Source of the DNA: Neolewinella aurantiaca
GTDB lineage: Bacteria > Bacteroidota > Bacteroidia > Chitinophagales > Saprospiraceae
DNA: 64,000 nt
Assembly (NCBI RefSeq): GCF_008014675.1
Contig: NZ_VOXD01000027.1
Coordinates: 1-64,000 of the forward strand
Reading direction: 5' to 3'
Shown one piece after another: positions 35,702-48,144 of this stretch. The position numbers and the translations under genes were made by a program. Each line of letters starts with the position of its first letter. Within the stretch, counting starts at the first letter, position 1. Below the pieces are notes generated by a model. That model was not told where the DNA came from, made no database searches, and was given only the letters and a program-made list of their open reading frames with translations.

Positions 35702-36559
35702 TCAGTATAAATCGTCTAAGCGGAGGCGAAGGTAGCGACGAACGACGACATAATGACTGACGAAGTTGATCAATAAGCCAAGCAGCAGGATTCCTCCGTA
35801 AAGGCAAACCAACGGCAGCGGCTCCGCAAATAGGTTAAGTTCGGGTAAAACGGACTGCAGCCAGTACTGTAATCCTGCAACACCGCCAATGGCGATGAGC
35901 CCGGAAACAATCCCCTGGCCAACAGCACGCCAGAGGTAAGGCTTGCTGATGAAGCCCCAGCTTGCGCCTACCAGTTCCTGGGTTTTGATGGTGAAGCGGT
36001 TGGCGTAAAGCGACAACCGCACAGTATTGTGAATAAGCAGGGCGGCCACCAGTGCGAAAAGCCCCGCCAGGCCAAGGAGGATGTAACCCATCCGGCGGGC
36101 ATTCTCGGCAATACGGTCCACGAAGTTCTCCTGATAGAACACGGCTGCTACACCGGGCTGCGTTTGTATCTCCGTAGCGATGGCCGCGAGGCTGTCAGAC
36201 TGTAGGTAAGCAACCGGAACGTTGAAGGTCACAACGTCGAGCAGGGGGTTGTTGAGCCCCAGGTCATTTAGGTCTCTTTGCAAGTCATCACCCATTTCTT
36301 CGAGAGCGGCTTGCTTACTGACGTACTCGGGCTGGCTGCCGGGCTTGTTGAACCGGGCGGCTGTGATGTCGGCAATGAGCTCCATACGTTGAATCTCGGT
36401 GTGATCGTCGTTGAGCTCCACAATTATGTCCAGGCTCTCCTGCAGTTGTTTTGTCAGATAGTTGGCCTGAAACGTCCATAGGCCAACCAGCCCCAGCAGG
36501 AACAAGACCAGCGCCAGGCTGATGATGACGTATAACTGATTGGGGCGGGGAGCGGGCAC
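35702..36559 (-). CDS. ftsX: Cell division protein FtsX
   Basis: A 285-residue FtsX-type permease: an N-terminal membrane segment (YVIISLALVLFLLGLVGLW), a ~130-residue extracytoplasmic domain, and three C-terminal membrane segments. It normally works with the ATPase FtsE to control peptidoglycan hydrolases at the septum. The ftsE-like gene is not adjacent but about 22 kb away at 58876. Followed by DUF3098 and uppP in the same direction. Confidence 0.85.
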   Translation of the reverse strand: MPAPRPNQLYVIISLALVLFLLGLVGLWTFQANYLTKQLQESLDIIVELNDDHTEIQRMELIADITAARFNKPGSQPEYVSKQAALEEMGDDLQRDLNDLGLNNPLLDVVTFNVPVAYLQSDSLAAIATEIQTQPGVAAVFYQENFVDRIAENARRMGYILLGLAGLFALVAALLIHNTVRLSLYANRFTIKTQELVGASWGFISKPYLWRAVGQGIVSGLIAIGGVAGLQYWLQSVLPELNLFAEPLPLVCLYGGILLLGLLINFVSHYVVVRRYLRLRLDDLY

Positions 36560-36686
36560 GGGAGGTTTAGTTGGTACGTTAATATTTTGATGAAACGGAA
36601 CCGGACAACGTATTGCTGCCAGTTCCTGATGTTCACAAAAGTAAGCAATCGTAAACAGGGTGCCGGTTAATTAAGCTTAATAAACA

Positions 36687-37823
36687 CTATTGGGTCTTAA
36701 CCACCTTTGTCCACCGCTCAGAACTACCATCGGTAACCCGGACGGAATAAACGCCAACCGGCCAGTCTTTGGCGGATAGCTGGAAAGTATTCTCTCCCGC
36801 AGAAAGGTATGCCGACCTCGTCTCCAGCAATTGCCCGTTAGGGGAGTAAATTTCGAGTGTAGCCTGACTTCCGGATGTTGAGTTGGCCTGAATGGTAAGC
36901 TGATCAGTGACGGGGTTGGGGTAGGCCCGCAACTCCGGTATCACAAGCCCGGGCTCGGTATTGGAAACAGTTCCCTGGTTGATCTTTACTTCCTGAACGC
37001 AGGGAGGTGCCAGGTTGGTGCCAAAATCAACAAATACACTGGCAACAGAGCCGTTGTCTCGGGCCAGATTATCCCGAAAGTGCAAATTCCATTCGCCAGC
37101 AATAAGGGAAGAATCGAACCGGCTGAGTGGCTGTTCAGGTTTGTAATCAATGTCTGGCATAGTTTGATTAGAGCCGACGTTGAAAATCGTTACGTGCTCT
37201 GACATTGTGTTGGGTGCACCGACAGACCAGCAGTACAGACCGGGCGGGTCAGGAGTAACCGTGCTCTCATCGCCTTGTCCGAGCAACTGGCGGCCTACAT
37301 CGCTCGCAGGGTCATATGTATGGATGTTAACGGCTGTTCCATCAGAGCAAGTGATCCAGATGTCCAGGTCTCCGAGGTAGCTGTGCTCCATCACGGCACA
37401 GATTCGAGCCAAACCACCAGCTTCACCGACAGTCTGATCGCTTCCTCCCGTACCGATAACCTCGAAGGACACTTCGTATTCCGAGCCGTTTCCGTCGGGC
37501 AGTAGGGCTGCATCCTGAGTGAATTCCCCGGAACGGCTTTCTGAGTATTGATAGGTGAGTTCTGATGTCCCGGTCTCAAACCCGAATTCACCTGGTACAC
37601 CACGCCCGGCGGCCCCGACGGGGCCGTTGATGGTGTAGTAGAGGTTTGCAGTTCCGCACTGATTTGTGTCCGGCGGAGAGACGACGAATGTGGTGTCGGA
37701 TTCGCCTGCTTTCAGGTTAAAAGAAAGGTCTTCGGGGCAGTTTGTAGTCAGGTCTTCGCACTGGGCGGAAAGGTTGAAAGCAGTAGGGACTACGAGGGCT
37801 AGTAACAATAGGAAACGTATCAT
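36687..37823 (-). CDS. Secreted P-domain protein with T9SS sorting tail
   Basis: A 378-residue exported protein: a signal peptide (MIRFLLLLALVVPTAFNLSAQ), a region of unknown function (about 20-110), a proprotein-convertase P-like domain (about 130-270, with HSYLGDLDIWITCSDG and GEWNLHFRDNLARDNG), and a type A T9SS sorting domain at the end (IPELRAYPNPVTDQLTIQ... to RWTKVVKTQ). No protease catalytic domain is present. Likely a surface or released protein. Upstream is the MITE-like element at 37877-37967. Confidence 0.82.
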   Translation of the reverse strand: MIRFLLLLALVVPTAFNLSAQCEDLTTNCPEDLSFNLKAGESDTTFVVSPPDTNQCGTANLYYTINGPVGAAGRGVPGEFGFETGTSELTYQYSESRSGEFTQDAALLPDGNGSEYEVSFEVIGTGGSDQTVGEAGGLARICAVMEHSYLGDLDIWITCSDGTAVNIHTYDPASDVGRQLLGQGDESTVTPDPPGLYCWSVGAPNTMSEHVTIFNVGSNQTMPDIDYKPEQPLSRFDSSLIAGEWNLHFRDNLARDNGSVASVFVDFGTNLAPPCVQEVKINQGTVSNTEPGLVIPELRAYPNPVTDQLTIQANSTSGSQATLEIYSPNGQLLETRSAYLSAGENTFQLSAKDWPVGVYSVRVTDGSSERWTKVVKTQ

Positions 37824-37876
37824 TTTTTGGTGTGTTTTTCTTCGAAAGGAGCGTTGATAGGTTACCTAAAGATACT

Positions 37877-37967
37877 GGGCGCAAACCAGATTGTCGCGAT
37901 TGCTCCTCCCCAGCGCAGCGGTGTGGGGAGGCTGGGAGGGGGTTGAGCGACAATCTGGTTTGCGCCC
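37877..37967. mobile_element. MITE-like element with 21-bp inverted ends and 8-bp target duplication
   Basis: A perfect 21-bp inverted repeat, 37877-37897 against 37947-37967, surrounds a 49-bp core with its own CCTCCCCA/TGGGGAGG palindrome. AAGATACT occurs immediately outside both ends (37869-37876 and 37968-37975), a clean 8-bp duplication. No coding capacity. Confidence 0.75.
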
Positions 37968-38078
37968 AAGATACTGATCTCTATCTGTGAATTGCACTTT
38001 ATCCTGATTTGATACCAATGCCCCCCTGATTTGAGACACTGGTTCAACGGCCAGTTCAGACCTTGCGCGACTAATTAA

Positions 38079-41288
<3,210 letters not shown>

Positions 41289-41321
41289 CCGGCTTTTCTG
41301 GGCTTATTGGCTTACTTCAAA

Positions 41322-41363
41322 ATGCGGGGCCGTTGATTCTATCGTGAATCAACGGCCCCGCAT
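41322..41363. terminator. Strong bidirectional hairpin
   Basis: An 18-bp perfect stem (41322-41339 with 41346-41363, beginning ATGCGGGGCCG) around loop TATCGT, between the convergent lacZ and sulfatase-hydrolase genes. The minus-strand side is followed by TTTTG. Confidence 0.75.
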
Positions 41364-41437
41364 GGTTAAGGCCCTTCCGGAGAGCAATGATTTGGTAGCA
41401 AATCACAGAAGTCTGCGCTGCCGCCGAAGGCATAAAA

Positions 41438-44400
41438 CTACGGCTTGATGTTCCGGTAAGGTGCCTGGCTGTAAACCACCGTTCCGGCTGATTTTACGAA
41501 TGCCCGCACGGCGTAAGTCTTACCGCTTGTAACCGACCCGGCAGGAATTGACACGGTGAATTTACCCGATTTTGCACCTGCGAACGCGCCCGTAAAATTC
41601 GTTTCTTCAACGTTAAGGTAGGTTACGTCGCTTATGGCCAGCCCCACTTCGGATTCCTCCGATAGCGGAATGCCATTGATGGTCCCCCTGGCTACAAAAT
41701 CGCCGGAGGGCAGTTGCTCCAGTGATGTGATCTTGACCTCGACCCGGTCACTGAGTTCAATTATAGTGGCTACGTTGGGATAGTGATTCGACTCGCCGCT
41801 GGCGTTAATAGCCGTCACGGTGTAGAAATATTCCTTTCCTTCCGGGCGGGTCCGGTCGGTAAAACTGGTGCCCTTTACGTTGTCGGCAAGCAGGTCAAAC
41901 TCGTGGAGCTTTTCGCCGCGGTAAACACGGAAATTGGCGGAGCTGTCCTGGCTTAGCCAATTGATTTCAACGGACCCGTCTTCAGCTGCGACGGCAGATA
42001 CGTTGCGGGCCGGCAGCGGTAGGTTTTCGTCTGGAGTGATGGTTACTGCCGTCGAAGCCGGGCTGGTTCCGTAGCCGTTCCATGCCTGTACGGTGATGGT
42101 GTACGGAATGGCAAACGCCTTGTTTTCAAACCGGTACCCGAAGGCCCTGCCGGCCTCAACGGTTTCAGTCTTGCCGGTTTTGTCGTTGCGTATTTGCAGG
42201 CGGTACCCGTCGGCGTAGGGGACGCTGCGCCACTGCACGGTGATGGTATTGTCTCGGGTAGCGGTCTGGTAGAAAGAGGGCTTTGCCGGTGCTGCCTGTA
42301 CTGAGGGTACGGGCGCGGACGCGGGTGCAATTACCGCTCGTCTGGCAGGGCGGACGGTGAAAGAGTACTCCTTGCCCGGAGCCAACCCGTCAACGGTCAG
42401 CTTCGTTTTGTCACCTTTGGCTTCGATGGTGGAGGTCGGGCCACCAGCCGTGCTGTAGTCGATCAGGTAACGATCAGCTCCGGTTACCGGAGACCAGTGC
42501 AGGGTTGCGGAACCTTTGCCCGTTTCCAGGCGGTAAATCCGGGTACCCGCAAGGCGCTCTTCGTTTTCTGCTGTCCACGAAATCAGTGCAACGGAATTCG
42601 GAAGCAGTTCAAGCGCTTCAGCAGCGATTTCTTCTTTCCGCAGTTCAAAATCTTTCGCCACCTGGTCGGTGTCCGAGAAGTAATGGATGCGGACGGAACC
42701 GGAAAGTGCTTTGCCATCAATACTGACGGAAAGCGGGCGGCGCTCACTACTGCGGTTGGTTACCAGCAGATAATCTTCTTTCCCGGTTCCCCGAAACGCC
42801 CGGGCGTAAAGCCCTTCTTCCGCTTTCCCCTTCAGGCCGGGCAGGTAGATCATATTGTCAATCTCAGCGGCCCACGAGTGGTTGGCGTTGTTCGTTGCTT
42901 CGTGAACAATGTGCATAGCCTTGCCTTCGGGAGTGAGCCGTACCCCGGTGCGTAATGAGTCCGATTCCCCCAAAGTCCCTGCGGCGTAGGCTTCGAGCAT
43001 CTCTTTATTCCGGTTCCGTACAGGGACGCCTTTATTACTCACCTCGTGGCTGCCGATGTACCAGGCATTGGTATGGGCCAGTTGGCGCAGGGTGTACTCG
43101 GCGTTGTAGATGGCAGATTGTATGTCACCCAGGCCCAGGTTCCATACCCCGAATTCGGTGATCATGAGTGGAATGTCTTTGGCTGTGTATTCTTCGATTT
43201 CTGCCATTGCTGCGGGAGAGGTTACCTGGGGCAAGCGCGTATTCGCCCGGCGGAATGCCTCGGGGAAGGTTTCGCGGTGTCCTACGTGCGTAGCGTAGGA
43301 GTGTTTGCTGAATACGTTCCAGTAAGCGCCGTGTTCTTTTTGGTAGCGGTTGATCTCTTTGGCGAAGTCCCAGATCCCGTCCCATGTAAAGTTCAGCGCC
43401 ATTTGCGCGTCGGGGAAAACCTGCCGGATGGCCTCGGCGTGGGGCTTCATCTTGCGGGCGTAGTCGTAGCCGTCGTTCCACCAGTAGCGCTTCCGGGCGG
43501 GGATGTAGAAGTAAGGCTCGTTGCAAAACTGCCAGGCCACCACTTCGATGTTGTTGTTTTTGCAGAAACGGGCAAGTTCCAGCGTGGTCTCCGGTGTTTC
43601 CGTGAAGCCATTGATCGTAACGATCAACTTGGAACCGAAGGAGCCCAGTAAGTCGTTCAGGTCGCTGATGAGGTGCGGCCCCTTCGCGGCCGTAAATTCA
43701 TACCCTTTGATGTACTGGTTTTGCTTGTCCATCATCAGGTAGTAATCTTTATCGTAGAGGCCGGTCGCAGCGTTGAAAGCGTCGCCCATGGTTCCGCTGA
43801 AGAAGCGCAGCCAGCCCGGCCGGGTTTGGGCCACGGCTTCCCGGAAATCGGGATGGGTATAACTCCAGACTTTGTCCGCAATGCGGACGTTGAAGCCGCT
43901 GCTGCCCACCTCCAGGGGGTGCCCGTCGGAGGTGTTGATGTTAATACCGACAACGCTTGCCTCTTTGACCGCTGCTTTCATGGCCATCGCGTCGAAAGCG
44001 GGGTTGGCCTCCGTGGGAACCGGTGCATTCGTCCGTTCCCGCCAGGTAATGAGCTGACGGTGGAGCGAGTCACGTACGGCGGGTAGGGTCGCGGCCAGGT
44101 TATTGCGTTCGCCGGGGTCGGTGGTTAGGTTGTACAACTCCAGGCTCCCGTCTTCGAAGTATTCGTGTAGCTTCCATTCTCCGGCGAGCAGGCTGCTGCC
44201 GGGCCGGGTGCGGAAGAGCGGATCGCGGCTTTCCGCTCCGGTCTTCTGGTAGGCTTCGAGGTAGATGGGGAAGTGCCAGTACAGGTTTCGGGCCGCAAGG
44301 CTTTGTCCGCTTAGGAGCAGCGAACTCAGGTTGGCACCGTCCAGCGAACGGGCGGGTGTCTCCAGCCCGGCCAGGTCGGCCAGAGTGGGGTAGATGTCGA

Positions 44401-45412
44401 GGTTGGTGACGGGGGTTGGGTCTTCGCGGGACGCAATTTTGCCCTGCCAGCTGATTAACAGCGGAACCCGGACTCCTCCTTCGTAGTAAGCACCTTTACC
44501 CGCACGAAGAGGCTTCTGATCAGAAATTTTGTCTACTCCACCGTTATCTGAGGTGAAAACGATGATGGTGTTTTCGGCCAGGTTGCTTTCTTCGAGTTGA
44601 GCGATGACTTTTCCGACGTTGCGGTCGAGCACTTCTACCATCGCTGCGTAGGTGGCGTGCCTCTTGTCTTTGATACCGGGACGGCCGAGGTAGCGCTGTA
44701 CCATCGTATCCGGTGCCTGGATGGGAGTGTGTACGGAATAGAACGGCAGATAGAGAAAGAAAGGATCATCCCCTGAATCCTGAATGAATTTGACGGCTTC
44801 ATCTCCCAACCGGTTTGTCAGGTATTCGCCCTGTGGCCCGTTCTCAATGTTCGGGATGTTGTACGGACTGAAGTAGGACCCCTTGGGGTTCCCGTATTTG
44901 CTGCCGGCTACGTTTTTGTCAAAGCCTCTTGTCAGTGGGTCTTCGCCGATATGGAACTTGCCGAAGTTCCCCGTCCGGTATCCCTGCCGTTGCAGGAATT
45001 GTGGGAGGAGCTCAACATCAGCGGGAGGGAAGTGTGCGTTGTCTGTCGGGATCAGTCGGCGGTGTTTATCGTTGCCCCGCGCAGAGGGGCTGACGGTGTA
45101 AACGCCCGTTCGCTGGGGCCACAGGCCACTCATCATTGCCGCCCTGCTCGGTGCGCAGTTTGATGCACTGGAGTAGGCCTGCGTAAAGTTGACGCTCCTT
45201 TCACTCAATCGGTCGAGGTTTGGGGTGTGGTAGACGGTGTTGCCCATGTAAACGGGGTCTGCCCAGCCCATGTCGTCGGCTACAATCAGGACAATATTGG
45301 GAGCATCTTCCTTCAGGGCGGGAGGAGCCGCAGTGGTCCTGTTGCTCGTAGCACACGCAGCGACTACAAGCGTGAAGATCAGCAGAGAAAGTAAATGGCG
45401 AATTTTGAGCAT
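41438..45412 (-). CDS. Sulfatase fused to clan-A glycoside hydrolase, with FN3 modules
   Basis: A 1324-residue lipoprotein (lipobox VVAAC). Residues ~40-480 are a full S1 sulfatase: IVADDMGWAD, the formylglycine site SNCAPSRAAMMSG, FTSDNGGVDK and LYNLTTDPGERNN. Residues ~500-870 form a TIM-barrel hydrolase with the Glu of WQFCNEPYFY as likely acid/base and the Glu of MITEFGVWN as likely nucleophile; it resembles the GH39/GH79/GH86 side of clan A. Next come two or three fibronectin type III modules (about 945-1220) and a last beta-rich domain. The start at 45412 (MLKIRHLLS) gives a normal signal peptide. There is no frameshift between modules: one polypeptide carries desulfation and chain cleavage. 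Substrate, perhaps a red-algal galactan, is inferred. Confidence 0.8.
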   Translation of the reverse strand: MLKIRHLLSLLIFTLVVAACATSNRTTAAPPALKEDAPNIVLIVADDMGWADPVYMGNTVYHTPNLDRLSERSVNFTQAYSSASNCAPSRAAMMSGLWPQRTGVYTVSPSARGNDKHRRLIPTDNAHFPPADVELLPQFLQRQGYRTGNFGKFHIGEDPLTRGFDKNVAGSKYGNPKGSYFSPYNIPNIENGPQGEYLTNRLGDEAVKFIQDSGDDPFFLYLPFYSVHTPIQAPDTMVQRYLGRPGIKDKRHATYAAMVEVLDRNVGKVIAQLEESNLAENTIIVFTSDNGGVDKISDQKPLRAGKGAYYEGGVRVPLLISWQGKIASREDPTPVTNLDIYPTLADLAGLETPARSLDGANLSSLLLSGQSLAARNLYWHFPIYLEAYQKTGAESRDPLFRTRPGSSLLAGEWKLHEYFEDGSLELYNLTTDPGERNNLAATLPAVRDSLHRQLITWRERTNAPVPTEANPAFDAMAMKAAVKEASVVGININTSDGHPLEVGSSGFNVRIADKVWSYTHPDFREAVAQTRPGWLRFFSGTMGDAFNAATGLYDKDYYLMMDKQNQYIKGYEFTAAKGPHLISDLNDLLGSFGSKLIVTINGFTETPETTLELARFCKNNNIEVVAWQFCNEPYFYIPARKRYWWNDGYDYARKMKPHAEAIRQVFPDAQMALNFTWDGIWDFAKEINRYQKEHGAYWNVFSKHSYATHVGHRETFPEAFRRANTRLPQVTSPAAMAEIEEYTAKDIPLMITEFGVWNLGLGDIQSAIYNAEYTLRQLAHTNAWYIGSHEVSNKGVPVRNRNKEMLEAYAAGTLGESDSLRTGVRLTPEGKAMHIVHEATNNANHSWAAEIDNMIYLPGLKGKAEEGLYARAFRGTGKEDYLLVTNRSSERRPLSVSIDGKALSGSVRIHYFSDTDQVAKDFELRKEEIAAEALELLPNSVALISWTAENEERLAGTRIYRLETGKGSATLHWSPVTGADRYLIDYSTAGGPTSTIEAKGDKTKLTVDGLAPGKEYSFTVRPARRAVIAPASAPVPSVQAAPAKPSFYQTATRDNTITVQWRSVPYADGYRLQIRNDKTGKTETVEAGRAFGYRFENKAFAIPYTITVQAWNGYGTSPASTAVTITPDENLPLPARNVSAVAAEDGSVEINWLSQDSSANFRVYRGEKLHEFDLLADNVKGTSFTDRTRPEGKEYFYTVTAINASGESNHYPNVATIIELSDRVEVKITSLEQLPSGDFVARGTINGIPLSEESEVGLAISDVTYLNVEETNFTGAFAGAKSGKFTVSIPAGSVTSGKTYAVRAFVKSAGTVVYSQAPYRNIKP
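41574..41591 (+). repeat. Iterated motif copy 11 (C-terminal domain of the fusion)
   Basis: GCACCTGCGAACGCGCCC on plus, encoding GAFAGA in gene sense. Confidence 0.65.
42311..42328 (-). repeat. Iterated motif copy 12 (linker of the fusion)
   Basis: In gene sense GCACCCGCGTCCGCGCCC, encoding the linker APASAP between FN3 modules. Confidence 0.65.
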
Positions 45413-45457
45413 GGAACATGATTTAGTAGTGGGCATACGGATGTATCAACGGTCATT

Positions 45458-45475
45458 GCATCCTGCGTCCGCGCC
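45458..45475 (+). repeat. Iterated motif copy 13 (upstream of the fusion gene)
   Basis: GCATCCTGCGTCCGCGCC, one inserted T relative to the consensus, in the 90-base gap between two sulfatase genes. Confidence 0.5.
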
Positions 45476-45503
45476 GCAAAGAATGCCGGCGTGAGAAATG
45501 AAT

Positions 45504-47423
45504 TTACCTGGTGAAGTCTGGCTCTTCCCGCAGGAGGTTTTCGTAGGGAAGGCGACCAGTATTAATGAGCGCTGAACGAAGATGAAAACGCAAGGCCGGT
45601 TTCACCTGAGGGTAGATAGTGATGAGTTTGGCGTTCAGCGGCGCTGCGATTTTGCCCAGGTTTTGCAAGCTGGCAAAGGCGGCAGTGTTGTCGTTTATTA
45701 ATTCGGCCAGCAAGGCATCGTAGCCCGGGCTGTGGCCAGCGTATACTGCTGCTTCGGCCAGCAGCGCCCGTACTTCGGGCGCCGTCTCTTTCGCGATGTA
45801 TTCGATCAGGTCTGCGCCGGGAACAACGCCGCCGCTGCGGCGCGCCAAACCAGCCAGGCCGGAGGCGCCCCAGTACCTGATGGCGGGGTCTGCGGCGGAT
45901 AAGAAGCCGATCAACTGAGAAGCTGATTCTGGATCGGCATCCATGGCCAGTTCTGCGGCTGCGATGATGGCACCGATGTCCCGGTCTGTCCCCCGCACCC
46001 GCTCGTACAGCGGCTGAGGGTTTTGGGGTTCTCTCATGCCGGGGGGTAAAAATCCGAGGTCATTGATTTCCCGCAGGTGAGCCGATAGCTTCGCTTTCAT
46101 CCGGTCGGCGACTTGAGTAAACTCCAGTACGTCAATGAGGTTGTTGACTTCGTTCGGGTCTGCCTGTACGTCGTACAGTTCGTAGGGTGGGTTGAGCCGC
46201 CAGAAACGATTACTGCGCTCGTTGCCTCCGCCGGTCATCCATGACTTTTGCCAGGCCCTTTGACCCGGCATTTGCCACTGGAACGCTTGCGGCGTACCGT
46301 CGGGATAAGCTGATTGGTAGTTGGCGATGATCTTGTAGCGTTCTTCTACGAGGGCGCGGGAGGGGGCGTAGGTCTCCGCCTGGTTGGCCCGGAACAGGAA
46401 AACATCTTCAGCGATATTGCTGGCCGCATTGCTTTCCGGCCCAAGAAAGGGCCGGCCAACCATAGCGGGCGGAGCCGGTACACCAATCAGGTTGAGCAGG
46501 GTAGGGCCGAAGTCGGCAAAGGCAACCAGCCGGCCCGTCGTTTCCGGCTGCCCGTCGGGGTAGGCCAGTTCCCGGTAGGCTGGCGGCACGTAAACGATCA
46601 ACGGCACGCGTCCGCCGGTTTCGTAGGTGTACGCTTTCCCGCGCGGGATGCAGCCGCCATGATCGCTGAAGAAAAAAACGATGGTGCTGTCTGCTTGTCC
46701 GGATGCCTCCAGTTCAGCGAGTTGCTCCCCGACCCAGGTGTCCATCTCAGCGACGGCGTCGAGGTGCCAGGCGATGTCGTCGCGCACTTCGGGGAGGTCG
46801 GTAATGTAGGGCGGAACCGAGACCTTTGCCGGGTCGGTGATCCGTCCCGCGCGTTTCCCGATGGGAGTCTTGGTCAGACGGCTCATGTGGGTTGTACCCA
46901 GGTTGAAAACGGCGAAGAAAGGTTGCCCGGGGTTGGGGCGTTTGTTGTAGTGTGCTTTGTTCTTCGATATATCCCATACATCGGTTGGGATGTCGCTGTC
47001 GTTGTAGTCTCTTTTTGCGTTGTTGGTCGTGAAGTAGCCCGCCTGGCGCAGCAGGCGCGGGAAATAAAATTCTGACGGCACGGCCCGGGCTTCGCGGTGC
47101 ATATCGGTGCCCAGCATCGGGGCGTACATTCCCGAGATCAGGGTGGAGCGCGCCGGGCTGCACTGCACACCGTTGCTGTAGGCGCGCTTGTACAAGGTGC
47201 CTTTGCCTGCCAGTGCATCAATGTTCGGGGTGCGGGCCAGGGGATGGCCGTAGACTCCGATGTTGGGGCTCAGGTCTTCTACCGACAGCCACAGGATGTT
47301 TGGGGGTCTTTTCTCGCTTTCCTCCAGGTGACCCTGAGCGCTTTCCGGGGCGGGGCCGCAGGTGCAAAGCAGGCTGCCCAGGAGCAGGCAAAGAAGGACG
47401 GTCGCAGATCGGAACTGGCACAT
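45504..47423 (-). CDS. Sulfatase (S1) lipoprotein with C-terminal helical-repeat domain
   Basis: A 639-residue sulfatase. The formylglycine site is VQCSPARSTLISG, the C-S-P-A-R form, and ILWLSVEDLSPNIG, FFFSDHGGCIPRGK and YELYDVQADPNEVNN complete the fold; these features recall heparan N-sulfatase-like S1 members. Residues ~490-620 are an added helical region (LIGFLSAADPAIRYWGASGL, EVRALLAEAAVY) that looks like HEAT-type repeats. The N terminus SLLCTCGPAPES is a lipoprotein signal encoded partly by an iterated-motif copy. Same direction as the fusion gene, 90 bases upstream of it. Confidence 0.85.
   Translation of the reverse strand: MCQFRSATVLLCLLLGSLLCTCGPAPESAQGHLEESEKRPPNILWLSVEDLSPNIGVYGHPLARTPNIDALAGKGTLYKRAYSNGVQCSPARSTLISGMYAPMLGTDMHREARAVPSEFYFPRLLRQAGYFTTNNAKRDYNDSDIPTDVWDISKNKAHYNKRPNPGQPFFAVFNLGTTHMSRLTKTPIGKRAGRITDPAKVSVPPYITDLPEVRDDIAWHLDAVAEMDTWVGEQLAELEASGQADSTIVFFFSDHGGCIPRGKAYTYETGGRVPLIVYVPPAYRELAYPDGQPETTGRLVAFADFGPTLLNLIGVPAPPAMVGRPFLGPESNAASNIAEDVFLFRANQAETYAPSRALVEERYKIIANYQSAYPDGTPQAFQWQMPGQRAWQKSWMTGGGNERSNRFWRLNPPYELYDVQADPNEVNNLIDVLEFTQVADRMKAKLSAHLREINDLGFLPPGMREPQNPQPLYERVRGTDRDIGAIIAAAELAMDADPESASQLIGFLSAADPAIRYWGASGLAGLARRSGGVVPGADLIEYIAKETAPEVRALLAEAAVYAGHSPGYDALLAELINDNTAAFASLQNLGKIAAPLNAKLITIYPQVKPALRFHLRSALINTGRLPYENLLREEPDFTR
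47348..47365 (-). repeat. Iterated motif copy 14 (sulfatase signal peptide)
   Basis: In gene sense GCACCTGCGGCCCCGCCC, encoding CTCGPAP; same frame and same position in the protein as copy 6 in the other sulfatase. Confidence 0.65.
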
Positions 47424-47515
47424 ACACTTATATTTTCTGAACAGTAAAAAGGGGCGGTAGCCGATAACACGTAATTGTCGTTATTTCTGCTCCGCCCCGG
47501 CCAAATCACTAGTAG

Positions 47516-47957
47516 TTACTGTTTGATGATTTTAAATACTTGTTGTCTTCCCTGCCCGGTGCTTATCCGAAGGAAAAGGTGCCGGCTGGTACTTCCATAG
47601 GAACCTCCCGGGTGCTGGTGCCGGCTATATTTTAGGCCAGGACCTTGCGCCCCACAGGATCATACACCTCATAAGTTGCATTGGGGGTGGACAGCGGGAA
47701 TGATGAGTCTCCGCTACTTCGCGCACCGGGTTTTTCAGCTCTCCACCGTCGGTGCGTTAGCTCTCTCCGGTGTCGTTCTCCGTTTTGACGATATAGTAGA
47801 AAGTACCATTTTGGTCCGCCTGCCCGTCGGTATAACTGAATTATGTCAGTACCCTTGCCATCAGTTGTCCGCCCGTATAATTGGTGAGTTGCGTCACTTG
47901 AGCACTTAGTGTGGCCAGTGAAGCGGTCAGCAGGAGGGAGGAAAACAGTTTTTGCAT
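47516..47957 (-). pseudogene. Decayed T9SS-exported protein
   Basis: A good signal peptide starts at 47957 (MQKLFSSLLLTASLATLSAQ) and continues VTQLTNYTGGQ before a TAA. In the same frame beyond it YTDGQADQNGTFYYIVKTEND is readable, then another stop. Farther on, in another frame, YEVYDPVGRKVLA, a stop, then VPAGTF and, after a one-base shift in a short T-run, RISTGQGRQQVFKIIKQ and a final TAA: a recognisable end of a type A sorting domain. So the head, a piece of the middle and the tail of a secreted protein remain, with several stops and frameshifts and probably a large deletion. It sits between two sulfatase genes in the same direction. Confidence 0.7.
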
Positions 47958-48093
47958 GATTTAATTTTTTGGTGAAGACAAAACGGAGTTTCTCTTACCT
48001 GCAGCTGCTGCCGGACAGGAAGAAAAATGGGTTTAACCACGCCTTTCAGGATGAAAGGGTAAACTATTTCTGGCTGCTGAATAACCTATTATT

Positions 48094-48110
48094 GCACCTG
48101 CGGCCGCGCC
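48094..48110 (+). repeat. Iterated motif copy 15 (intergenic, paired)
   Basis: GCACCTGCGGCCGCGCC. Together with copy 16 downstream it forms an inverted pair 34 bases apart that could make a long hairpin. Confidence 0.7.
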
Positions 48111-48144
48111 TGAAAAGGTGCTTACAGAGAGACGCCGTAGAAGT

